64,000 nucleotides of DNA, taken from contig NC_069105.1 in the NCBI RefSeq assembly GCF_947172395.1, positions 1,984,001 to 2,048,000 of the forward strand, given 5' to 3'. This DNA is from Bicyclus anynana. Its lineage: Eukaryota > Arthropoda > Insecta > Lepidoptera > Nymphalidae. The notes below the pieces were generated by a model. It was not told where the DNA came from. It did no database searches and worked only from the letters and a program-made list of their open reading frames with translations. A program made the translations under genes and the position numbers. Of the stretch, positions 24,399-35,889 are shown piece by piece. Numbering within the stretch: the first letter of the stretch is position 1; the number at the start of each line of letters is the position of its first letter.

Positions 24399-24542
24399 CA
24401 GTGGTGTGCATTTCATAGATGCAAAAATGCACTGCCTACCCTGTGGACTCATTACAACCCTGTTTTACGGAAGGAATTTTCCATTTTGCACAATTTGTAT
24501 GTACAGTGCATACCCTAGTTAAATTCCTTGTGCACGCCACTG
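24399..24542 (+). mobile_element. hAT-like MITE-F, second copy with target duplication
   Basis: Same family as 46334-46461: starts CAGTGGTGTGCA, ends TGTGCACGCCACTG, and shares the internal TTCATAGATGCAAAAA segment. Flanking 8-mers CTTCTAGT (24391-24398) and CTTCCAGT (24543-24550) match at 7 of 8. Confidence 0.8.
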
Positions 24543-24584
24543 CTTCCAGTGCATTATCATCGACAATTTATTTATTTAGTGAGT

Positions 24585-24991
24585 ATTTGCCCTTAACTGC
24601 GATCTCCCCTTATGTTAAATATGATGAGTTAAGTACGATTCAGTCTAAAAAGGCAGCATTTTTTTTCTTTGTATCTGCGCTCAGTCGGTAGACTTTAAGC
24701 AGGTGATTTGTGAGACTTTAGGGCGGTAAAATGAAAGCATGGACTAATTTTAATTGGTACAAGTTGATTTTACCCATAGCGCTGGCGGTTTCTACGCGGC
24801 ATCGTACTGTAACGCTAAATCGCGTGGCGGTACGTCTTTGCCGGTAGGGTGGTAACTAGCTACGGCCGTTGCCTACCACCAGAGCAGAGCTAATTTAGAA
24901 AATATTAAATCATAAACTGACCTGCACTGGAAATCGAACCCAGGACCTCTCTGTTGAGAGCCACAGCACTACCAACTGCGCCAGAGAGGTA
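24585..24991 (-). mobile_element. SINE-B with complete tRNA-like head and expanded body
   Basis: The head near 24900-24990 read on the minus strand gives CCTCTCTGGCGCAGTTGG and GGGTTCGATTTCC. The body core GGCGGTACGTCTTTGCCGG is present, but the 3' half (about 24620-24780) is diverged and longer than in other copies. Confidence 0.65.
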
Positions 24992-25065
24992 AGAATCATC
25001 ATCAGACTCAAATAGGAGGTTCTGTCCACCACATTCCAATTAGAATATAATATCATGTGCGTTTA

Positions 25066-25162
25066 TTGGGTCAGCGTGGTGGACCAAAGCTCAACCCTCA
25101 TTCTGAGAGGAGACTCGTGCTCAACAGTGAGCGGAATATGGGGTGTTGATGATAATGATTAT
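25066..25162 (+). mobile_element. SINE-A, 3' fragment
   Basis: Only the GGGTCAGCGTGGTGGAC to GTTGATGATAATGAT part remains. Confidence 0.6.
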
Positions 25163-25589
25163 GTAAGTTTAAATACTTAATTTAGGATTACAGTACAACT
25201 GCTTCATATATACAAAGAGATTCATTTGAATTCTAAGTTCATGTCTCCTGTAATTCTTCACCAGTTGTCACACCAGTAAAGATTATGTCATACAACGAAA
25301 TGTAGTCAGGATATTCGGCACAGAATGGAGAAACACTCGGGGCGTGAAATTCAAATGAATTCGCAGCGTGGCGCGACGCAAACACGACTTAATTATTATA
25401 CATATTTAAGACATAAATTAGCATATCCCGGCAACTCGGTACCCTTTGACGGGGAGATATAATATGCAACGACCGTCTCTATCAAATTATCGGACCACCG
25501 GGTCTTAAAATATAATGTTATCAGCATCGTGTCTGCTTGTAATTGGTTTATGGACAATGGTTTATACAGTTAAAACATTTCAAAAAAAA

Positions 25590-26130
25590 ATCAAAAATCA
25601 TTTATTTCAAGTAGGCTCAGTTTACAAGCACTTTTGACACGTCAGTTGACTATTTGTTAAGATTCTACCACCGGTTCGGAAGGCAGGTTCTGCTGAGAAG
25701 ATACCGGCAAGAAACTCAACAGTTGCTCTTTTGAAAAAGTCATACAGTATTATAATTTACAATTGATAACAATTACTGTTTACATTTCTTATAGTTTTAC
25801 TTTCTGTGTGAAGGTGGAAGCTGATCCAACGGCCTCCAAGCATCTTTATCATTAAGGAACTCATCAATGTTGTAGTACCCTCGACTAAGTAAATGTTTTT
25901 TAACACATTGCTTAAAGCTATCCATTGGCAGGTCCATCACAGTCTTGGGGATCTTATTATAGAAGAGTACACCCAAACCTACAAAAGATTTTTTTACTCT
26001 TTGGAGACGATATGCAGAAATAACTAACTTATGCCCGTGTCTAGTAAGACGTGGTTTTAAATCTCCTTTTCGTTTGTACAAATTAATATTTTGTCTTACA
26101 TATACTATACTGTTATATATATTTCTGTTA
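25590..26130 (-). mobile_element. CR1/jockey-like LINE, 3' end with coding remnant
   Basis: The minus strand carries the ORF2 C-terminus (26081-25797) and then a 3' untranslated region with CCGGTATCTTCTCAGCAGAA, GGTGGTAGAATC and TTTATTTCAAGTAGGC (inverted). Conceptual translation continues upstream in frame to about 26130 (NIYNSIVYVRQNINL). 5'-truncated. Confidence 0.72.
25797..26081 (-). pseudogene. LINE ORF2 C-terminal fragment (CR1/jockey-like)
   Basis: A 94-residue open stretch with LVISAYRLQRVKKSFVGLG, VLFYNKIPKTVMDLP and a FKQCVKKHLLSRGYYNIDE segment, which I recognise as the conserved tail downstream of the reverse transcriptase domain in abundant lepidopteran non-LTR elements. The catalytic domain is absent, so it cannot function. 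Family-level identity is from memory of the motif, not a search. Confidence 0.65.
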
Positions 26131-27026
26131 AAAGCTCAGATCAACGGTAACAGTAACGCATTGTTTGTTGTCATTCCTCGTGTGTGTTGAAATATCGCAG
26201 TCAGACACTGCTCGAGTGGCGTGGGAAGTAGGGAGGAAATTAAGCAGGGAATTTGTGTGGCCACGAATATTCCCGCGAATAGACCAGTGTGGGCCCAGAC
26301 AGGGCAATAGTGCGAGGTGGCCACGTCATCATGCTGCGAATGTTCGTGGACATATTATCTAGGTTTCTATAATATATATATGTATTGCACCTACAATATT
26401 GTCATACATTGAATTTTAATTTAATTCATTTGAATTTATTCATATTTAATGTAAGCTGTGACGGCACGGTTCTCAGCAAAAATCAGTGCGCGTTTATTAT
26501 GCTTTTATGTTGTAATACGCATAATGCATAATAATGCATATAGTACACCCATAATGCATGTAGTACACCCTTTCTTTTAAAGGGTTACAAACAGACATGC
26601 TGTCATTAGGGTACTGTCTTGTAACATTTAGATTTAAATTAATTTATTTTCTTTCTTCTTTCATTAATTTATTGCCTCACGAGTCAGTTGATAACGGGTT
26701 AACTATAGTCTCCTCTCTCTGTGTACATCTCGAAGACTAATTAATGAGCATCGTCGAACACATCGCCGAAGTTCATACGCGAGATGAACTCTCCTATACG
26801 GACTATATTGAATGACTTGGTAATTTTTGGGGGAGTTTTAATTAACTTCAACAAAGGGATTCCTTTGACATCTTTGGTATTCATATATGGGTATTTGTGA
26901 GGGCTTAGGGGAATATCGTGACGAAGCGTTTCGATGTGATAACGCCGAGGTTAACAAAGTACCGACAAAAATGCGTCAAAGTCTGTATTAACAAGATTAT
27001 GTTCGGTTCAAATGGCAACACATATG

Positions 27027-27329
27027 GCAACTGGTTGGTAAAGACGGAGGGCCTGGGTTCGATCCCCGTCTGGGCCCATTGAGGTTTTTTTAATTGGTCC
27101 AGGTCTGGCTGGCTGGCTTCTCTCGTGGCTAGTTACCACCCTACCGACAAAGAATTACTGCCAAGCAATTTAGCGTTCCGGTACGATGTCGTGTAGAAAC
27201 TGAAAGGAGTGTGGATTTCATCCTACTCCTAACAAGTTTAGCCCGTTTCTTAGATTGCTTCATCAGTTACCATCAGGTGAGATTGTAGTCAAGGGCTAAC
27301 TTGTAGAGAATAAATAAAAAAAAAATATT
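27027..27329 (+). mobile_element. SINE-B, full length, plus strand
   Basis: Head with GGGTTCGATCCCCGTC, then TTAATTGGTCCAGGTCTGG, GTTACCACCCTACCGACAAA, GTTCCGGTACGATGTCG, CATCAGGTGAGATTG and a poly-A-like AAATAAAAAAAAA end. Confidence 0.75.
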
Positions 27330-27487
27330 TCAACCAGACTAACCCTTCGTAAAAGTGGTATTTAATTTGAATTTTCTGTCAAACCTCTATCTGCATTTTT
27401 TCTGCTATATGTGTAACCGCCTTTACAATCAAACCCCTGTTGTACACTCACCTTAACCTTTCAATCAAGAGACTACTCATCCATACT

Positions 27488-27660
27488 ATATCTCATCATC
27501 ATCATCATCATCATCATATCAGCCGATAGACGTCCACTGCAGGACATAGGCCTTTTGTAGGGACTTCCAAACATCACGATACTGAGCCGCCTGCATCCAG
27601 CGAATCCCTGCGACTCGCTTGATGTCGTCAGTCCACCTGGGGGTAAGGGGGAGGCTAGTA
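27488..27660 (-). mobile_element. RTE-like LINE 3' end with (ATC)n tail
   Basis: Nine ATC repeats, then CAGCCGATAGACGTCCACTG, CAGGACATAGGCC and GAGCCGCCTGCATCCAGCG. The trinucleotide run is the LINE's own 3' tail seen in reverse. Confidence 0.7.
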
Positions 27661-28308
27661 CCAGTCTGTCTCCCCAATTGTCAACCTCACCTGCTCGTGG
27701 TGCACCCTGCAGATGGACCGACGAGGCTCTGGCGACCGATGAATGGCGGTATATCCATTCCCAAAGGCTAGATTATGAAATGCCTCAGGCCGGTGTCGGG
27801 CAGCAGCGACATCGGCGCGAATAATCTAGCACTGCGCTGACCAACCCGCATGCCCAGCGTTGTCAGTATCGGGCAAAACTTTGTAGATGGACCAACAAAC
27901 AAAATACTATATCTATACGTTGATATTGCTAAAGCCCCCTCCGATATACCCAACTCAATTCACCAAGAATCCATAATCATAATAACAGTATTTCACCGAA
28001 ATCCTTATTTACTTAGTTTCTGAATCACGTTTTGTGTTAAGGACCCATAAACTTCTATATTAAGTTCACCCTAAGGTCACATTTTATAGCAAAAACTGTA
28101 GGGAAGCGCCATCGATATTATACAAGACCATATATATACACACGTTAAAGATACTTCCTTCCATAAAAAGATAGCAGACTTCATAATCTGTTTCAAATTT
28201 ACAGCTCCATTTGATAGTATAAAGTATTATAGTAACGAATATTAATTTTTTTTAATAACATGGAAGACTCAATATTTTTAATAAAATGCCATTTGTATAC
28301 GTATTTCT

Positions 28309-28457
28309 TTGCAATTGCACGTTGTAGAGTCAACATCTCCTGAGGATGCTCCGATTTCGGGGTGAAACGTACGTAGAGTATTTTGTATTTGGACCAGGGT
28401 GACTTTGTCGTATGGGTTCGTCGGCTTTTCGCGAATGATAGCAAAATAAATAAATTA
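28309..28457 (+). mobile_element. 149-bp retroposon with 12-bp target duplication
   Basis: ATACGTATTTCT is repeated exactly at 28297-28308 and 28458-28469, and the body ends in an AAATAAATAAAT-type tail. Long target duplications with a short-repeat tail indicate target-primed reverse transcription. The body (GTTGTAGAGTCAACATCTCC through TTTTCGCGAATGATAGC) is the same repeat as in the foldback at 61.6 kb. It could be a SINE or a truncated RTE-type LINE. Confidence 0.7.
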
Positions 28458-28987
28458 ATACGTATTTCTCTTCATCCATAGTAAAACTATTGTGTTTGAT
28501 ATAAAATAACTTTTAGCCTACATAAAATGAATTCTACATTTCTACGAGAACTAAAAATCTCTTAATTAGTAATTGGTAATTAGACAAAAATTGGTCGGTC
28601 TGTGGGGAGTTGGTAACTCCGTAGAGTCAACTAGTATACTTAATTTTAATGAGTAAAATAATTGTAAAATAATAGTTCGATAGTGTTAATATTAAAATGT
28701 AATGTAATGTAAATACTTTTTTTGTTATTTGTCAAATATTTTTTTTAATGACTGTCTTTGGATACTTAATATCATTGGTTCGTGTTCGAAGGAGCCACAG
28801 GTGCCCTCCATTACCTATTCCGCGCCCATTTACATTCGTTACCCGCAAAATATCAATACGGATCAAACTGAACCTTAACGTGTAAGTTATTAAGTCCATA
28901 ATTCATCAAAAAGCGATTATTTATAAGTAAATATATCTTGGTTAGCGCAAACACAAATGTTACCAACGGCCGCCGTAGCAGTAGTAG

Positions 28988-29394
28988 TAGGGTTGCCAAT
29001 GCTAAAATAATAATAACTTTTTTTTTTAATTTTCTTACAAATTTAAATTATTTCCATTATACTCACTTATAACTCTGTGAAATATTAAGAAAGCATTGTG
29101 AAAATAGAAAATTATTAATTGAGTTTTATATTGCAAATAGAACTATCACACTAACTTTTATGTTAGTATCTTAAAGCTTCTTGACTTGTATCTTTTTAAA
29201 ATAACCACGAAAATGATATGTTGAACAAGGCAAATCAATTTTCAAAGTTTTTTTTTATTATTATGGTATTATAAATTAATAATGAGGAATATTATTATAC
29301 CGTTATATAGGTATTTATAATAACTATCGTTTTAAAGGAATTATATACCGACTAGAAAACTTTTTTTTCCACTTTTATGTTTTGCCAACCCTAT
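28988..29394. mobile_element. Possible TIR element with TAGGGTTG ends
   Basis: TAGGGTTGCCAATGCTAAAA at the left and, inverted, TAGGGTTGGCAAAACATAAA at the right, both followed by T/A runs. No target duplication was found, so the assignment is weak. Confidence 0.35.
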
Positions 29395-30615
29395 TCATGT
29401 TGTACGCACTTTGTTTATTTGTCGTTAAGATCTTGATAAGAAAATGTTTTTATTATTACATTAGGCTAAGGGCACACAATACAAGACTGCTCTAATTTTG
29501 GTATTTTTTTCTGGTTCTATAATAAGGACTATAGACTTCACTATACTATTATACATTTTTATATACTATACGCTTGGAGATTGTATAGTCCATTATGTGA
29601 TCGTTACAACCTCTGGAATCACGCCTGGAAGGCATTCTATATCTTCGTAGCACGAAAGAAGATCTAGGGACCAAAATGTTATGCAAGTCCAGTGGTGAAT
29701 GAAATGTTAAATGAAAATGGAAGATACGAGGAAAACGTATGAATGAAACTTGTAAGTGCAAGTACCCTACGGGAAGGAGAAGTGATGTATGTATGTATAA
29801 GTTAAATTTAATCAAACCAGTGTACAACAAAATCTTTATACATGCATACTCCCCGAGGCACCTTGTAAGGCTAGCGTTACGTGCGCTTCCCTCGGGAACT
29901 GTAGTGCATACGCTTAATGTGATTTCAGTTTAGGCTGTCTGTGGACGTTGCGACTTTTTGAAACAAAAAATCGTTTCATTCGAAAAATTAAAAAACCCAT
30001 TTTACTTTATATTTATATTTTATATACATTTTATAAAAACCCTGGATAGTATAAGTATTTTTAGATATACTGTAACATATAATAAATGTATGCAACTTAC
30101 AAGCACTGCGTGCGGAGTGCGGGCGCGGGGAAACGAAACAGAAGTCGTACCACACTTGCGTTCTGTGACGTTGTGCGGGTAAGACGCATACTGTGTAACT
30201 GCATAGTGTTTTATTCTAACCTAACTTATTACGGCCATAAGAGTAACCTGTACATATACTTCATACAATAAAGCAAAAAAATAGTGCCGTTTACTGCAAC
30301 GTGGCAAGATTTTTTATTATTAGTGCATTTACTCTAAAATATACAAATAACTTAGGGAATTGTGTATATTTTTATCGAACTATCGATTAAAAATTGCAAC
30401 TACATACGAGTGGCAATTAAGTAAATTAAACTATTGTTATTGGCCCTTTATGCGCTTATATATACATATATATTTTGTATCTTGTTTGTTAAGAACTATT
30501 TTATCACGAGTTGTGGTTAAAAACATATTTGTGCAAAGTAGGTATTTTGAAAATAAATAATTTGTCTGAAAATGTTTGTTGTTATTGAGATATGGAAAGT
30601 TATTAGCTATACTTA

Positions 30616-30735
30616 TACATTTAATATTATAAAGAGGAAAGATTTCATTGTTTGTTTGTTTGCATTGAAAATTATGAACCGATTTGATAAATTCTTTCAC
30701 TGTTGAAAAGATAAACTATCCCCGAGTGCTATAAA
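30616..30735 (-). mobile_element. Helitron-like fragment, minus strand
   Basis: TAATATTATAAAGAGGAAAG, TTTGTTTGTTTGCATTG and GAACCGATTTGATAAATTC, then TTTCACTGTTGAAAAG. Confidence 0.5.
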
Positions 30736-31139
30736 ACTAGAATTGAGTTTATGCCTTTCCGATTTAGTGGTTGTCACCTCGATGTCACCTGACACCAAAC
30801 TACAATGGCCACCGCGATCTCGACACGAAACTCAATAAATCTATCTGTCCAGTCGTTACACGTTAGACGGCCTAAATGCCTTTCAATCAGTCAGTCGCCG
30901 TAATCGTAGTCCCAATTACGTTACGCCTGCGTCATGTCATGTGTGCAAGGGGCCGGCGGTGCATCCGACCGTGTAAGAGTTATAGTTACGCTAAAGCGAA
31001 CAAGGCTCCCCACAGACTTGCGACTGTCGAACAAGACTAAATGGTGTCAAAATAAAACAACATACAGTTACATACAGTACGTAGTATTTAGTACTTTATA
31101 TATATTTTTTATTGAACATTAAATTATTATTCATAGAAT

Positions 31140-31305
31140 TAAGCCTCAATAACTCAACGGTAAGAGCGGTTGGACTCATCACCGAGGGGTGGTGGTTCAA
31201 TTCTCACCCCATTGGTCTATTGTCGTACCCACTCCTAGCACAGTCTTTCCCGACATTGGTTGGTTGGCCCTAGTTGGAGGGGAATGGAAATATTGGCAAT
31301 ATTAT
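31140..31305 (+). mobile_element. SINE-C, near full length, plus strand
   Basis: AACTCAACGGTAAGAGCGG (box A region), GGTGGTTCAATTC (box B), TGTCGTACCCACTCCTAGCA, then AGTTGGAGGGGAATGGAAAT and the tail. Confidence 0.7.
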
Positions 31306-32100
31306 AAAAGATATGGCAAATATTCTTTAAAAAAAAATGCATACGTAATACACAATAACTAAAAATAAATAAACAAGCCCGTATATAGGTATACCTTTGG
31401 AGAAAATATTTATTGCTTAGGTTAGAGAGCGAATAGTACAAAATACATATACATCTTTACAATTAATTTGAAAATATGAAACGTAGATATTAAGTAAAGC
31501 GTTAATCAATTTATTTACTTTGCTATAATTTACAGAAAATAAGTATTTGTCAGATAAATTAAAATTAATTGCCGTTATCAGAATAATTTATGTACAGTAC
31601 AAGTCGGTAATCAGTTACGGAAGAAATACTACTCATCTTTCCCTTTTCTAAATTTGCAAAGAAAAAAAATACTAAATGAGGGCGTAAACGTAAATCTTCA
31701 TGAACGTCACCAATTTTACATTGTAACTTTAATTTGAACTGTTAAACTTAACCGTTTTATCACTGACTACAATCCGTCTGACACCCATAGAATTTAATGC
31801 GTTAATCCCATGAAAGGAGTCCACCATTGTGTAGGGAAACAAAGAGTCTGATGATAATGGCCGAAGGCTTTAAGTATTTGAGGGGGATTTTATGTTATCT
31901 TAGTTATATGGCTCGCTTGGCGATGCCATTTCGAATGGTCATTCGCAGTCCTTCCACTTAAATTGTAATACATAATTGTAATATTTGTGTGTCAAAATTG
32001 GAATTAAATGACCAACCAACTCAAGGTATTTGTATCACTCACTGCTTGAATAAATTAATAATTTAATAAAATATGTTGTATGTATGTTAAATTTTTGCAA

Positions 32101-32137
32101 GTAATAATTTTTTTTTTATATTTTGTTTCAGGTAAGT
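32101..32137 (+). promoter_or_regulatory. Putative recursive splice site (ratchet point), CAG|GTAAGT
   Basis: A long T-rich tract (32108-32128) leads into TTTCAG ending at 32131, followed at once by GTAAGT (32132-32137). This abutted acceptor and donor is the consensus of zero-nucleotide exons used for stepwise removal of long introns, known from Drosophila. It lies on the same strand as the candidate exon, 19.97 kb downstream of that exon's donor, a spacing typical of ratchet points. A second donor (AA|GTAAGTG at 32185) follows after 53 nt, which would define a transient recursive-splice exon 32132-32184 containing stop codons. The motif is seen; use in splicing is inferred. Confidence 0.55.
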
Positions 32138-32659
32138 TCACTGGCTGATTAATTAATGAAACTACTCTACTGTTAGATCAATAAGTAAGTGACTCGATTA
32201 TGACACGGTGTATATATTATTTTTATTTTCAAGATTATTCAGTTGAATATAATGATTATCAAATCAAACATTTAACACAAGAGACAAGAAACAAATTATA
32301 AAATGTCCATCTCCCACCCTCCTATCCACGTGTCTACTCCAGTTTTCTCCTTTAGTTTTTATATTATAATATCGTTTATGTTGCGCAGCATATGTGCTCT
32401 TGTACTGTGGTTTATGTTACACAAGAAATATAGATATTACAAGTAAGTTAAAATTATTACATGTTTTTTATTATTTCACGAAATATGTTTACGCGTGTAG
32501 TGGCCCTTACGTTTTCTTATCAAAACTTGGACGCAAAGTATAACCACGTAAGACAGGCTGCGCAACTAAATATTACTTCGCCGTCAGTACACGATAATTT
32601 TTTAGTTGCACATGACGTGTTTGAATGCAATGTTTTTCAAAACAGTTGCATTTCAAACT

Positions 32660-32795
32660 AGAAAGCGACCGGCGACTTCGTTTGTGTAAAAGTCAGTTTT
32701 TTACAAATCCCACGGGAATCATGGATGTTTAGGGATAAAAATAAGCTAAATTTCATAAAAATCGGTTCAGCGGCTTAAAATACTTCTGTCAGAGT
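32660..32795 (+). mobile_element. Helitron-like fragment, plus strand
   Basis: GACCGGCGACTTCGTTTGTG, CACAAATCCCACGGGAATC type sequence and ATCGGTTCAGCGGCTTAAA. It abuts an RTE-like fragment. Confidence 0.55.
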
Positions 32796-33065
32796 CGTCC
32801 ATCGACTCTATATAGACGACCACTGCTGGACAAAGGCCTCTTGCATGGACCTCCAAGCACAACGGTCTCGAGCCGCCAACATCCAGCGGCTTCTTGCAAC
32901 CCGCTTTATATCCCCGATCCACCTAGCCGGAGTCGACCAACACTGCGCTTTCCGGTGCGGGGTCGCCATTCCAGCACCTTGGGTCCCCAGCGTCTATCGG
33001 CTGTTCGAACTATGTGACCTGCCTATTGCTTCTTCCCCACTCTCCCTACACCACAATCCCTACTA
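32788..33065 (-). mobile_element. RTE-like LINE 3' fragment, long
   Basis: GACTCTATATAGACGACCAC, TGCTGGACAAAGGCC, CTCGAGCCGCCAACATCCAG, CTTTCCGGTGCGGGGTCGCC and GCGTCTATCGG follow the antisense order of the family, giving about 280 bp. Confidence 0.7.
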
Positions 33066-33445
33066 CTCGTGAATAATTGCTATACGCGTAACTACAAAAC
33101 AATAAAACGTATAGGTATCTGTACAAGTTGAATAGCGCGTCACAACAGGGGCAGCGCCCTGCAGTTATTGTCGCCATCAATGTCTAAAAACCATGGACAG
33201 TCCGTATTTTTGTTATAGAATAGTAGACCGTGATTTTTGTCGCGTAGAAACGCGTACATATAAACCTTTCTTTGGAACTACACTATGCATTGGTGAAAAC
33301 AGTATTAACTTGTTGCGTTGCTTACGACGTTTAGCTTATACGTACAAAAAGCGGGATTTTGTTTTGTACTACGTTAAATATAGTATGTACTGTGTAAAGA
33401 AAACTATATTTAAAACTATCAAGCATGTTATTTATAATATTGTAG

Positions 33446-33506
33446 TTTTATCTTGTTTGTGAAGACACTTATGTTGTAAGTGTCTTCATACACATACAAG
33501 ATAAAA
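33446..33506. repeat. Hairpin of about 61 nt with one asymmetric bulge
   Basis: TTTTATCTTGT pairs with ACAAGATAAAA, and GAAGACACTTA pairs with TAAGTGTCTTC, with a TGTTG loop; the only disruption is a bulge of about 4 bases on the right arm. Confidence 0.75.
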
Positions 33507-33941
33507 GTAACTGTAAAAACGCACAGTTAAAAAAAATGAAAAATTTAACAGCGGCAACATACTCGGCGTATAAGAGTTTTAAAACTATTTTTTTTTACTT
33601 ATTTATACTCAACTTTGTAATCTGTCAATTTATAATCTCTTAAGTTGCTAATAACATAGTAACTTAAACGTGATTTCAGTGGCGCCATAAATATTTTTAT
33701 ATCGTGCATGCGTAGACCGATTGAATTATAACTATTGTCTAATTTTTTATTGTAATATAATGAATATACAATGTGTTAATGTTATTTTTTTTATTAAATT
33801 TATAATTACGATAATATGTTGAAAAAATAACAAAATATCCCATGGTGTCGGCAATGATGGTGTCATTAGGCGGGCGCGTCGTCGCCATGGCGACCGCCGT
33901 GTTTGCCGCCGTATCGATCGCGCCGCTTCCATGTTTACGTT

Positions 33942-34375
33942 CCGTGCACGGGGCGGATGTACGCCTCCGAGCTGCACTCTCTTGTTCTATCCAATTGTCC
34001 GGGGGATTCGTTTTTGAGACCAAATTGAGTTTGGTCATACTACTTACGAGTATGTGCTTTTGTCTGCGTGTGCGGCACTTATTTTGTTTCAAGATAATAC
34101 AATTTGAGCCGATCAATGTCTGTATAGTGTGTACTGACAGCTAGCACTCTTGGCACCAATTATTTTTACCGTGCGATGAGGTCTGTATATACGCCTCCGA
34201 GGCGCACTCTTTTTTTTTTCTATCTAATTGTCCGGGGGATTCGTTTTTGAGATCAAATTGAGTTTAGTCATACTACTTAGGGCATTTGTCTGCGTGTGCG
34301 GCACTTATTTTGTTTCGAGACAATACAATTTAAGCCAATCAACGTCTGTATACCATTCGCCAGCGCTCCTGGTAC
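33942..34375. repeat. Tandem duplication, period 228-230 bp, CpG-rich start
   Basis: Two adjacent units (about 33942-34168 and 34169-34375) share ACGCCTCCGAG, TTGTCCGGGGGATTCGTTTT, TTTGTCTGCGTGTGCGGCAC and ACCAATT in order, clearly more alike than the other duplications here. The upstream edge is a GC- and CpG-rich patch (33865-33975) with the palindrome GTCGCCATGGCGAC at 33881-33894. Confidence 0.75.
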
Positions 34376-34385
34376 CAATTCATAT

Positions 34386-34525
34386 CCATACTAATATTAT
34401 AAATGCGAAAGTAAGCATGTCTGTCTGTTACTTTCACGGCTAAATAGCTGAGCTCAACATAGGCTACTTTTTATCCCGGAAAAATCTATGGTTTTTGAGG
34501 GATTTGTAAAAAAACTGCAACCCTG
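34386..34525 (-). mobile_element. Helitron-like fragment, minus strand
   Basis: ATACTAATATTATAAATGCG, CATAGGCTACTTTTTATCCC and GAGGGATTTGTAAAAA are the reverse of the family at 21669. It lies just after the tandem duplication. Confidence 0.58.
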
Positions 34526-34626
34526 GAATAGTTGAGCTATTGAGTTTCTTATATAATTCAGCGTAATTAACATTAGTACTTATCGTAGTTCCATTTGCCG
34601 TGAAAATACAGGGAATTACTTCGTAC

Positions 34627-34715
34627 CTAATTTTTTTTTTATTCTTTACAAGTTAGCCCTTGACTGCAATCTCACCTGATGACGGTGACGGTGCAATCTA
34701 AGATGAAAATATAGC
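34627..34715 (-). mobile_element. SINE-B 3' fragment
   Basis: TTTTATTCTTTACAAGTTAG to GCAATCTAAGATG; the rest is lost. Confidence 0.6.
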
Positions 34716-35250
34716 CCATGGCACTTACAAATCACAAATATCATTTCTTTTGATAACAAATCGGTTATATACATATACCGAAATGTATATAACCGATCTA
34801 TACATCCAGAGATTACCCCCCTACACCCTTCAAAAATTTACAAACATTACCTCTTTAATATTAGTATGGCGTGATTCAGAAATCTCACATACACATCAAA
34901 GTCCAATCTGAATGATTTATATAAAAGTTATTTTTAAATAAAGTCAACGACGCTCCCCCATTCTAACTCAAAAAGCTATTACTAATGTCGACATTTAAGT
35001 AACAATTTGCCGTGAACACTCATTACGTATTTCCGATTGGTCTCCAACAGCGAACGGTTCGATTTACTCTGAAAAAGCTTTGACTCTCGGAAAGGTTTCG
35101 TTTTCAATTCCCTCTGTTTGCACGCGAAATGACGGATCTCTCTCGATACCTACTCCAATGTTCAGGGGTTTATTCATACAAATCTGTACGTTTTGTGTAG
35201 GATTTTGTTTAAGGAATAATCCTTTGTATTCATAGGTATTTATTGATAGA

Positions 35251-35410
35251 CTAGCGGACGCCCGCGACTTCGTCCGAGACCTTTAATCCAGTCCTATCGC
35301 AAAATACGTTCTTAGTGGATACCTACTAGCTATAAACTACCTCTTTGCCAATTTTCAGCTTTGTAAATCAAGCGGTTTTCGAGATTTCGTGATGGCCTTC
35401 GCATTTTTGT
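35251..35410 (+). mobile_element. Helitron-like terminal fragment
   Basis: Starts CTAGCGGACGCCCGCGACTT and is followed by CGCAAAATACGTTCTTA and an AAGCGGTTTTCGAGATTTCG segment. A further short start (CTAGCTCGCCGCGGTTTCAC) is at 35526-35550. Confidence 0.55.
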
Positions 35411-35627
35411 TTATCAAGATTTGTTACATTTTTGGTAATCTTCAAAAAAACAAGTGTCGTATTATGAAAACGATTCTTATGTACTCGTTGCTTTTACGAA
35501 TGTGCTATGTTTTTTTATGTACTAACTAGCTCGCCGCGGTTTCACCTAAGCGTGCGCTTTTAACTCACGATCACGGGGGGGTGCCCGGACTGATACACTA
35601 AGGCCAAAACACCCTTCCCAAACGGAA

Positions 35628-35840
35628 ATTATTTTAAGAAATTAAATACCATTTGCCTCAAACGGCGAAGGAAAACATCGTGAGGAAACCTGCATACCAC
35701 AGAATTTTCTCAATTCTCTAAGTGTGTGAAGTCTGCAATCCACACTGGGCCAGCGTGGTTGACTATTGGCCTAACCCCTCTCATTCTGAGAGGAGACTCG
35801 AGCTAAGCAGTGAGCCGAAAATGGGTTGATAATGATATAA
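35628..35840 (+). mobile_element. SINE-A, 5'-truncated, plus strand
   Basis: Begins at ATTTTAAGAAATTAAATACC and ends GGGTTGATAATGAT. The hAT MITE at 35890 lies 50 bases downstream. Confidence 0.72.
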
Positions 35841-35889
35841 AACTAAAGTTTTTATTGTATAAGTAAAAAACATTAACAATAATAATTAT

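Larger units (their letters stand above)
28460..31138. other. No gene seen; two small CpG-richer patches
   Basis: 29840-29910 (CTCCCCGAGGCACCTTG) and 30105-30190 (GTGCGGGCGCGGGG) stand out from AT-rich DNA. Short frames cross them but lack convincing splice or start context. Confidence 0.4.

Noticed and set aside
33739..34116. 125-codon frame, minus strand, and overlapping 100-codon frame, plus strand
   Set aside because: Both are explained by low stop density in the CpG-rich patch and tandem unit; the second tandem copy does not keep the frames.
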